From the NCBI GenBank assembly GCA_016190785.1, contig JACPPX010000083.1, positions 1 to 19,987 of the forward strand: 19,987 nt of DNA, written 5' to 3'. Of the stretch, positions 7,004 through 12,992 are shown in pieces. Both the position numbers and the translations under genes were made by a program. The stretch's first letter is position 1. Each line of letters opens with the position of its first letter. This stretch comes from Chloroflexota bacterium. GTDB lineage: Bacteria > Chloroflexota > Anaerolineae > UBA7937 > JACPPX01. The notes beneath the pieces were generated by a model. The model worked only from the letters and a program-made list of their open reading frames with translations, was not told the origin of the DNA and made no database searches.

Positions 7004-8446
7004 ATGATGTCCACCCGTACTGCCCGCTGGCTGGCCTGGCTCCTGTTGGCCCTCGGCCTGGGCCTCACTGCCGCCGGGCTTTTCTTCCTGGCTCTGAGTT
7101 GGAATGTGCCAATACCCAGCACTGACTGGGGATTTCGGGGCTTTGTCGCTATTTTCGGAGTATCCTTTTCCATCATAGGCTGGCTGATTGCCAGGAATCG
7201 GCCAGAGAATCCCATTGGCTGGCTCTTTTTGGGGCTTGCTGCCCCATCCGGAATCCAGCTCTTTGCCCAGCAGTATGCTACCTATGCCCTTCTAGTCAGC
7301 CCGGGATACCTCCCGGCGGGGGAATTCATGGCGTGGGTCCAGGCCTGGATCTGGGTCTTAGGTGTTGGCGTTATCGGAACTTACTTGTTTCTCCTGTTTC
7401 CTAACGGACAATTGAAGTCTCCCCGCTGGCGACCTATAGCCTGGCTGGCTCCTTTTGTCATGGGGATGGGGATCGCGGCGCAGGCTTTTGCTCCCGGTCC
7501 GCTAAATAATTTCTCGGCCATCGAGAATCCGTTTGGCATAAGCGGATTCCCAGATTTGTCAGGCCCCCTGACGCCCATCTTCTTCATTTTCATGGTGAGT
7601 CTTATGGCAGCCTCGGCGACCTCCCTCGTCCTCAGGTTCCGGGAATCCAGAGGGGATGAGCGCCAACAACTGAAGTGGTTTGCCTACGCTGCTATCCTGA
7701 CAGTCTTTGCTGGCTTCCCGGGAATCCTCCTTTCCGCCCCGGCCACTGCCTCCACAACAATTGCCAAGATCAGCCAGTTCTTGTTTATTGCCGCCATGGC
7801 CGGCCTTCCGGTGTCAATAGGCATCGCCATCCTCAAATACCGCCTCTATGACATCGACCTGATCATCAACCGCACCCTGGTCTACGGTTCCCTCACCGCT
7901 ATCTTGGCTGGGGTCTACACCGCTTCCATCGGACTGTTCCAAAGGTTATTTGTGGCCATAACCGGAGAGAAATCGGATGCGGCTATTGTGCTCACTACCC
8001 TGGTGGTGGCCGCAGCCTTCACCCCGGCCAAAACCAGCCTGCAAACGATTGTGGACAAACGCTTCAAGGAAGTGAGTGACCCCACCAAAGCATTGCGAGA
8101 TTTTGGGGAGCAAGTGCGGTCGGGAATCTGGGTGATCGATGTCCGGAGCCTAACCCGTCGCCTGCTGGACGAAGTCGCTACCGCCTTCACTGCCCAGAGC
8201 GGAGCGGTCTATTTGGACAAAGATATGCAAAAGGAGCCGACCCACACCTTCGGCGAATGGCACGGCGAGGCCAAGATGAGAGTGCCATTGGAGAGCGACG
8301 GGACGCGCTATGGCTTTCTTGCTCTGGGAGTGCGCAAAAGTGGCTTGGATTACACGCCGCAAGATCGCGAGTCTTTGCAGCAGATTGCCAGCCTCGTGTC
8401 CCAGGCCATAAGGCTGGCCGGGCACAACAAGTCTGATTTGCTGTGA
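7004..8446 (+). CDS. Multi-TM sensor protein with C-terminal GAF-like domain, no kinase
   Basis: 480 residues. About eight or nine hydrophobic segments fill residues 10-345, including SIIGWLIARNRPENPIGWLF and the hallmark KYRLYDIDLIINRTLVYG near residue 280. That element is common in the membrane part of histidine kinases and related regulators of Chloroflexota and Actinobacteria. After VDKRFKEVSDPTKALRDFG comes a soluble domain (about 350-475) that looks like a GAF fold. The protein then stops: no HisKA, HATPase or GGDEF follows. It may sense a signal and act through a partner. ATG at 7004 (or 7007) is preceded by AAGGGG five bases upstream. The next gene starts 17 bases after its stop, so an operon is likely. 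The exact ligand and partner are unknown. Confidence 0.75.
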   Translation: MMSTRTARWLAWLLLALGLGLTAAGLFFLALSWNVPIPSTDWGFRGFVAIFGVSFSIIGWLIARNRPENPIGWLFLGLAAPSGIQLFAQQYATYALLVSPGYLPAGEFMAWVQAWIWVLGVGVIGTYLFLLFPNGQLKSPRWRPIAWLAPFVMGMGIAAQAFAPGPLNNFSAIENPFGISGFPDLSGPLTPIFFIFMVSLMAASATSLVLRFRESRGDERQQLKWFAYAAILTVFAGFPGILLSAPATASTTIAKISQFLFIAAMAGLPVSIGIAILKYRLYDIDLIINRTLVYGSLTAILAGVYTASIGLFQRLFVAITGEKSDAAIVLTTLVVAAAFTPAKTSLQTIVDKRFKEVSDPTKALRDFGEQVRSGIWVIDVRSLTRRLLDEVATAFTAQSGAVYLDKDMQKEPTHTFGEWHGEAKMRVPLESDGTRYGFLALGVRKSGLDYTPQDRESLQQIASLVSQAIRLAGHNKSDLL

Positions 8447-8463
8447 AAGGAGAACCTGCAAAT

Positions 8464-8862
8464 ATGGTCAAGTGGATGAGGTATGGTTATGTGATCTTCG
8501 CTTGGCTTTTCGTGGCCAGTATATTGATTCAGGTTTTCATTGCTGGCCTCAGTTTATTTGCTTCGCCACTTTACTGGAAAGACCATATCGGTTTCGGCTA
8601 CACCGTAGTCCACGGAATGGCATTCCTCACTCTTGTTTTCGTGTTCCTGGGGCGGCTGCCGCGCCCCACTATTGGTCGAACTGCAGTCCCGGTGGTCATC
8701 TCTTTCATTTTGCCCATATTTACTTTCTTTCGCAGTAATGCTCCCGCCGTTGCTGCTCTCCACCCCGTATTCGCCTTAGTTCTTTTCTGGACGGCACTGA
8801 GCGTGGCCCGCCAGGCACGGGTTTTCGTTGGCCCACCTCTGGGTACTGGGCCTGCTGTCTAA
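8464..8862 (+). CDS. Four-TM membrane protein, DUF6220-like
   Basis: 132 residues with four hydrophobic helices. The layout resembles DUF6220: a first helix ending in QVFIAGLSLF, an HIGFGYTVVHGMAFLTLVFV segment containing two His, a third helix and a last helix beginning near HPVFALVLFW. The His residues within helices suggest a possible cofactor or metal site, but that is inference. I chose ATG at 8464, with AAGGAG 11 bases upstream. A GTG at 8443 overlapping the previous stop is also open (seven more residues), but it would place the ribosome binding site inside the gene. It sits between the sensor and a DUF2269-like gene, probably on one transcript. Confidence 0.65.
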   Translation: MVKWMRYGYVIFAWLFVASILIQVFIAGLSLFASPLYWKDHIGFGYTVVHGMAFLTLVFVFLGRLPRPTIGRTAVPVVISFILPIFTFFRSNAPAVAALHPVFALVLFWTALSVARQARVFVGPPLGTGPAV

Positions 8863-8900
8863 AGGAGAACCGAAAACTAAAACCGACAAAGGAGGATAAA

Positions 8901-9413
8901 GTGAATTTTTACCCCTGGGTTGTCTTCCTACATATTTTGGGGGCTTTTCTTTTTATCATGCCTCACGGCGCTTCGGCGGTGGTCGCCTTTAAGCTCCGCA
9001 ACGAGCGTGATATAGAGCGGGTCCGCGCCCTCCTTGAACTGTCCACCTATTCGCTCAGCTTCATGTATGCTGGATTCCTTATCCTGCTGGTCACTGGGAT
9101 CATCGCCGGATTTATGGGCAATTGGTGGGGCCAAGGATGGATCTGGGCCTCGCTGGGGCTTTTGATCGCCGTAACGATAGTCATGACTCCGCTCGGCAGC
9201 CTCCTATATAGTCGGGTTCGGAAAGCAGTCGGGCTTCCCTACTTCGAAGGACTGAAAATGAAGCAAATGCCGCCCCTCCCCCCGGCCAGCCCGGAGGAGA
9301 TAGCGCGCATCCTTTCTTCTCCTTCCTTCTCTTCGCGACCGGTGCTCTTGGCGGTCATCGGCATCGGGGGCATCGCTATTATTCTCTGGCTGATGATGTT
9401 CAAGCCCTTCTGA
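8901..9413 (+). CDS. Four-TM membrane protein, DUF2269-like
   Basis: 170 residues. The N-terminus MNFYPWVVFLHILGAFLFIM places a His inside the first helix, followed by a polar loop (KLRNERDIERVRALLELS), two more helices, an extended proline-rich loop and a final C-terminal helix. This layout matches the uncharacterised DUF2269 integral membrane family. The start is GTG at 8901, supported by AAAGGAGG six bases upstream. There are 38 bases between it and the preceding stop. Function is unknown; conserved His in the membrane recalls cytochrome-like or oxidoreductase membrane subunits, but no motif confirms that. Confidence 0.65.
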   Translation: MNFYPWVVFLHILGAFLFIMPHGASAVVAFKLRNERDIERVRALLELSTYSLSFMYAGFLILLVTGIIAGFMGNWWGQGWIWASLGLLIAVTIVMTPLGSLLYSRVRKAVGLPYFEGLKMKQMPPLPPASPEEIARILSSPSFSSRPVLLAVIGIGGIAIILWLMMFKPF

Positions 9414-9431
9414 TCGTGGCTGGACTTTGAC

Positions 9432-10319
9432 TTGAATCGCCTCCTCGCCCTCCTCGGTACTCTGGGAATATCTTTCTCCGCGGTCTGGGTCCGTCTGGCG
9501 GATGTCTCCCCCACTACTGCCGCCTTCTTCCGCACTCTGTATGCTTTCCCCATTCTTCTTATCCTCTGGCTCTTCCTCCGTCATCGCGACAATAGGCCGG
9601 CTGGGCTGCGGCTCCTGGCGGTGGCCAGTGGTCTCCTCCTGGCCATAGATCTCACCATCTTCCACCGCACCATCGCCTTGATCGGCGCCGGGTTAGCCAC
9701 TGTCCTGGCTAACACCCAAGTCGTCTTTGTTGGCTTGGCGGCCTGGCACCTCTACCGGGAAAGGCCCAAACCATTGACCTTCTTCACCGTGCCCCTGGTG
9801 CTTCTGGGAGCCCTCTTCATTTCCGGATTGGGGCAAAGAGGCAGTTACGGCCAAGACCCCTTGGGGGGCATGATCCTGGGAGTGCTGGATGGAGCGGTCT
9901 ATGCCGGCTTCCTGCTTGTTTTCCGCTCCGCCAACCGCCAAATGAGCACTCCTGTAGGTCCTCTCCTGGATACAACCGGGGGGGCGGTTGTCGGGGCGTT
10001 ACTCATCGGACTTCTCGATCCCGGCTTCCAATTCGCCGTCTCCTGGCCAGCCCACGCTTGGCTTCTGGCCCTGGCCTTGATTTCCCAAGTGGGGAGCTGG
10101 CTGCTTATTGCCACCGCTCTCCCCCGCCTCCCGGCACTGGAGACTTCGGTCATCCTCTTGCTCCAGCCCATGGCTACCGTCCTGTGGGGCTTTCTCATCT
10201 TCGCCGAGCACCTTTCTCTCATCCAGTGGAGCGGAGTCGCCCTGGTTCTCGGCGGAGTGGGGATGCTCAGCCTGCGGGGAAGCGTAGATAGAGATCGGTC
10301 GGCGCAAGTTGATGCGTAG
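9432..10319 (+). CDS. EamA/DMT-superfamily transporter
   Basis: 295 residues with about ten hydrophobic helices arranged as two EamA repeats (about 5-135 and 150-285). Features include ISFSAVWVRLADVSPTTAAF and RTLYAFP in helix 2, TIALIGAGLATVLANTQVVF in helix 4, and LPALETSVILLLQPMATVLW with IFAEHLSLIQW in the second repeat. These are typical of drug/metabolite exporters in the RhaT/EamA group; the substrate cannot be predicted. The start is TTG at 9432; no ATG or GTG lies close enough to preserve helix 1, and no strong ribosome binding site is visible. It begins 18 bases after the DUF2269-like stop, so it may be coupled to that gene. Confidence 0.9.
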   Translation: MNRLLALLGTLGISFSAVWVRLADVSPTTAAFFRTLYAFPILLILWLFLRHRDNRPAGLRLLAVASGLLLAIDLTIFHRTIALIGAGLATVLANTQVVFVGLAAWHLYRERPKPLTFFTVPLVLLGALFISGLGQRGSYGQDPLGGMILGVLDGAVYAGFLLVFRSANRQMSTPVGPLLDTTGGAVVGALLIGLLDPGFQFAVSWPAHAWLLALALISQVGSWLLIATALPRLPALETSVILLLQPMATVLWGFLIFAEHLSLIQWSGVALVLGGVGMLSLRGSVDRDRSAQVDA

Positions 10320-10419
10320 TATAAGCGTTCAAGATGCCCGGCGAGGATAATGCCAATTGGCAGTTTCACCCAGCCCGACTTGCAGACTCCTTGCACATTG
10401 CAGTCCAAGGACGCATAAA

Positions 10420-10440
10420 ACTGGACAACCCTAGTCCAGT
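10420..10440. promoter_or_regulatory. Perfect inverted repeat over the -35 region (possible operator)
   Basis: ACTGGAC (10420-10426) and GTCCAGT (10434-10440) are exact reverse complements, seven bases each, around a 7-base centre. The left arm contains the -35 hexamer and the right arm abuts the -10. A dimeric repressor bound here would block RNA polymerase. A second small palindrome, GTCCAAGGAC, lies just upstream (10403-10412). No regulator gene is adjacent. Confidence 0.5.
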
Positions 10441-10449
10441 ATATATAAT
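10422..10449 (+). promoter_or_regulatory. Promoter for the 10481 gene
   Basis: TGGACA (10422-10427; 5 of 6) and a perfect TATAAT (10444-10449) are 16 bases apart. Transcription near 10456 gives a leader of about 25 bases, ending in the strong AGAAGGAGG before ATG 10481. This separates the following genes from the EamA gene, whose stop is 161 bases upstream of that ATG. Confidence 0.65.
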
Positions 10450-10480
10450 GGAGCAACCTTGAAAAGTAAGAAGGAGGCTT

Positions 10481-11083
10481 ATGAAATCCATCAGTTTCGA
10501 GAAGTTAGCCGGAATTAGTGCCATCCTCACCGGCATTGCCGGCTTATTCTACTCCCTGGCTTTCGTTATTATTTCCCGCAGCGACCTCGACTTGGGCGGG
10601 CTGCTCATCGCCCTTTCCCTCCTGCTGGTGGGACTCTTTGCTACTCCCGTCCTGGTGGCCCTATACCACCGGTTGCGGGAGATGGAGCCCGGCTTCGCCC
10701 TATGGGCCTTGCTGCTGGGGATAGTAGGGGCTTTCGGGGCAGTGATCCACGGAGGATTTGACCTGGCCAATGCCATCAATCCACCGACAGTGACTGAAGT
10801 CCTGCCCAGCGAAATAGATCCCCGAGGTTTACTCACCTTTGGAATTACCGGCATTGCACTTTTCATCTTCTCCTGGCTTATGCGGCGCAGCCGCTCCTTC
10901 CCCAACAACTTGGCCTATCTTGGATAGCTCTTGGCCATCACCTTGATCATCATTTACCTTGGCCGTTTGATTGTGGTCACCGCCACCAATCCCATAATCT
11001 TGATCCCCGCTCTCTTGGCTGGATTTGTCCTGAATCCCCTGTGGTACATCTGGCTAGGACTAGTGTTCTGGCGAAAGGGATAA
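10481..11083 (+). pseudogene. Six-TM membrane protein interrupted by in-frame TAG
   Basis: The first open frame runs 148 codons (10481-10924) to a TAG at 10925-10927. The same frame then continues without change for 51 codons to TAA at 11081-11083, encoding strongly hydrophobic sequence: LLAITLIIIYLGRLIV, then NPIILIPALLAGFV and NPLWYIWLGLVFWRKG. The whole 200-codon frame reads as one membrane protein of an uncharacterised family that I recognise from Chloroflexota-type genomes, where an aromatic residue fits in AYLG-x-LL. TAT or TAC to TAG is a single change. The start is firm (GGAGG six bases before ATG). The next gene begins three bases after the TAA, which supports the longer frame as the ancestral gene. 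Alternatives are sequencing error, a functional short form, or readthrough. Confidence 0.75.
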
Positions 11084-11086
11084 GCA

Positions 11087-11659
11087 TTGGGAAAGACTTG
11101 GAATTTTGACCCCGCCCGGCTTGCCGAACTGGAGGCCGCGGGTTGGGAGGCCTATTATGCCCGCAACTGGCCGCGTGCTTTCTGGCTCCTGGTGTTGCTT
11201 TGCCGTGAGCAGTTTCGCCTCTCCTGGTTATCTGCACTGCGTGCTGCCTACTATGTCACCCGGGCCTCGATGGCCTTCGCTCCTAAGGAAAACGATGTTC
11301 CCGCCACCAAAGCATATCTGGAGAAGTTTTATGCCACAGCAAAAGCCAACGCGGGGTATGACCCGCAGCGGGCAGCGGAACTGGAACTCCGTTACTGGAT
11401 TGTCCACCGCCAATTGGTGGGTAATCCGGACAAAGCGGACATGATCCAGGCCCTGGCGGAACTGCACAGTACTCTCTTCGGCCTGCCTATGGAGAAGGTG
11501 CACAGGTCAGCCGAACTCCGCTCCGCGGCGGCGGAAACCGTGGACCGCATCACCAGCCGCACCTCGACCGATATCGCCCAGGACTGGAATAGTATCCGCC
11601 ACTATCTGACTCAGGCTTACTCCGAGATTCGGCAAGCCTTAGCTGGAGGCAAGGTTTAG
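11087..11659 (+). CDS. Conserved soluble protein of unknown function
   Basis: 190 residues with no membrane segment or signal peptide. It reads as an all-helical protein: FDPARLAELEAAGWEAYYAR at the start, then AFWLLVLLCREQF, SALRAAYYVTRASMAFAPKE, AAELELRYWIVHRQLVGNPD, and a helical C-terminus. It resembles an unnamed family I associate with Chloroflexota and Actinobacteria, but I know no function. The many aromatic and His/Arg residues in helices are notable. The start is TTG at 11087, three bases after the TAA of the split membrane gene, with only a weak GGGAT ahead; translation is probably coupled. Its stop is one base before the DedA start, so the three genes form one transcript. Confidence 0.7.
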   Translation: MGKTWNFDPARLAELEAAGWEAYYARNWPRAFWLLVLLCREQFRLSWLSALRAAYYVTRASMAFAPKENDVPATKAYLEKFYATAKANAGYDPQRAAELELRYWIVHRQLVGNPDKADMIQALAELHSTLFGLPMEKVHRSAELRSAAAETVDRITSRTSTDIAQDWNSIRHYLTQAYSEIRQALAGGKV

Positions 11660-11660
11660 G

Positions 11661-12368
11661 TTGGACGCTTTTGCTCAACTCTTAGGCAGCCTGGGAGATC
11701 TTTGGCAATCCTACGGCCTAATCTCTATTTTCGTAGTAATGCTCCTCAAAGAGATTGGGGTCCCCATCCCCGTGCCCGGAGATGTGCTCATGATTACCGC
11801 CGGAGCAGCCGCCGCTTTGGGGCAAATCGACCTGACTCTCCTTCTCCTTTCCATAACCCTAGCGGCAATTGTCGGAGGCTGGATCCAGTATGTCCTGGCC
11901 CGTGGCCCCGGTCGAGCCTTCATCTACCGCTTTGGCCCACTTCTGGGGTTGACCCGGGAGCGGCTGGACCGTGCCTCCCGGGCCTTATCCAACCGTGGCT
12001 GGCCCTCCATCGCCTTAGCCCGCTTCACCCCCGGGCTACGCATCGTGTGCATCCTGGGGTGCGGATTGGCCGCAGTTCCCTATGCCACTTTTATCCCCGC
12101 CTTGATCCTAGGGAGCATAGCCTTCATCGCTTTCCATGTACTCCTCGGCTTCACCATCGGCCCTCTGGCCATCTCCCTCCTTACCAGCGCCACTATCCCT
12201 CTGCTCCTTGGGGTGGGAGTCTTTTTGGGCTTAGGGCTCATCATCTGGTGGGCCAAAGGGAGGAGGGAGCGGACAACCACCGCCCAGACTTTATCCTCCT
12301 GGGCCGAGGGCGCCTGCCCGGTTTGTCTCATTATCGGTCAGATCCCAGAGAAGATAACCGTGAATTAG
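11661..12368 (+). CDS. DedA family membrane protein
   Basis: 235 residues. The family markers are in order: KEIGVPIPVPGDVLMITAG (about 30-48) with the conserved acidic residue and prolines, a GGWIQYVLARGPGRAFIYRF segment, and ARFTPGLRIVCILGCGLA (about 120-137) matching the FxPGxR signature. Several helices follow. DedA/VTT proteins include lipid scramblases and undecaprenyl-phosphate flippases of the bacterial inner membrane. The start is TTG at 11661, one base after the preceding stop, with GGAGG 12 bases ahead inside the previous gene. An extra 35-residue tail (from about 200) carries ACPVC, a CxxC pair not usual for the family. Confidence 0.88.
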   Translation: MDAFAQLLGSLGDLWQSYGLISIFVVMLLKEIGVPIPVPGDVLMITAGAAAALGQIDLTLLLLSITLAAIVGGWIQYVLARGPGRAFIYRFGPLLGLTRERLDRASRALSNRGWPSIALARFTPGLRIVCILGCGLAAVPYATFIPALILGSIAFIAFHVLLGFTIGPLAISLLTSATIPLLLGVGVFLGLGLIIWWAKGRRERTTTAQTLSSWAEGACPVCLIIGQIPEKITVN

Positions 12369-12481
12369 CATTATGTTGCTTCTTGAAAACCGCATCCCTC
12401 GCTTTGTCGTAGTGTTGTTATAGCAATAGTCAAAGTAGACATAGATGGTCAAATTAAATATAGAAAGGAGGTGAGAAAAAC

Positions 12482-12901
12482 ATGATGACAGGCGTTTCCT
12501 TCGATAACCCCAAGGGCTTTCTGGTCTATGGTGGGGCCATCCTTCTTCTATTGGGCATCGTTGGTTTTATTGTTCCCGGCCTCTTGGGGGAACTCCTCTG
12601 GTTCGATAACTCCGAAAATGTGGCCCATACTGTCCTGGGCATCGTCGGCTTGGCTGCGGCTTTTTATTTTCCCATGAGCTATCAGCGATTGCTGGTGGGA
12701 ATCCTAGCCGTTGTCGCTCTATTCTTCGGCATTTACCCTTGGATCCTCCCCGCCGGCAGCTATGCCAACCAGGTCTTCAACTTCTATGGACTCGCCAATC
12801 TGGAGAGCCCCCTGGACAACCTGGTCCACCTCGTGGTGGGCATCTGGGCCGCCTGGGTCTACTATAAGTCCGGCCAGTCCGCAATGATGATGGCCAAGTA
12901 G
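12482..12901 (+). CDS. Four-TM membrane protein, DUF4383-like
   Basis: 139 residues, four hydrophobic helices. Two helices carry the same pattern, ENVAHTVLGIVGLAAAF and LDNLVHLVVGIWAAWVY, that is N-x2-H-x3-G, typical of DUF4383 membrane proteins. The duplicated His and Asn in the membrane may form a shared site; function is unknown. The ribosome binding site is nearly a perfect anti-16S match (AAGGAGGTGA at 12465-12474), with ATG at 12482 or 12485, so high translation is expected. It stands 113 bases after the DedA stop and is followed by a strong terminator. I found no convincing promoter in the gap, so readthrough from the DedA unit is likely. Confidence 0.6.
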   Translation: MMTGVSFDNPKGFLVYGGAILLLLGIVGFIVPGLLGELLWFDNSENVAHTVLGIVGLAAAFYFPMSYQRLLVGILAVVALFFGIYPWILPAGSYANQVFNFYGLANLESPLDNLVHLVVGIWAAWVYYKSGQSAMMMAK

Positions 12902-12923
12902 CCCGGACAAGTTCGCAAATAGG

Positions 12924-12956
12924 CAACGAGACCGGTTATCCGATCTCGTTGTTTTT
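12924..12956 (+). terminator. Rho-independent terminator after the DUF4383-like gene
   Basis: CAACGAGA (12924-12931) pairs perfectly with TCTCGTTG (12944-12951). Inside, CGG and CCG extend the stem across one mismatch with a TTAT loop. TTTTT follows at 12952-12956. It lies 23 bases after the stop and ends the plus-strand gene run. On the other strand there is no U tract, so it may not serve the convergent copper gene. Confidence 0.9.
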
Positions 12957-12992
12957 GGTCACATGACTAGCAACTCTCAATATGGATCTTCA

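Noticed and set aside
6987..7007. Six-codon ORF MKKGHR just before the 7004 gene, ending in an overlap with its start.
   Set aside because: No ribosome binding site before its ATG, and it is the length expected by chance; its G-rich codons are the ribosome binding site of the real gene.
9204..9665. Minus-strand ORF of 153 codons across the DUF2269-like/EamA junction.
   Set aside because: Highly charged, low-complexity translation typical of antisense reading of membrane genes; no start signals.
12436..12464. TAGACA and TATAGA with 17-base spacing before the DUF4383-like gene.
   Set aside because: The -10 matches only 4 of 6 and transcription would start inside the ribosome binding site, leaving no usable leader.
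12924..12956. Use of the plus-strand terminator as a bidirectional one for the copper gene.
   Set aside because: On the minus strand the stem is followed by CCTATTTGCG, lacking a U tract, so only the plus direction is supported.
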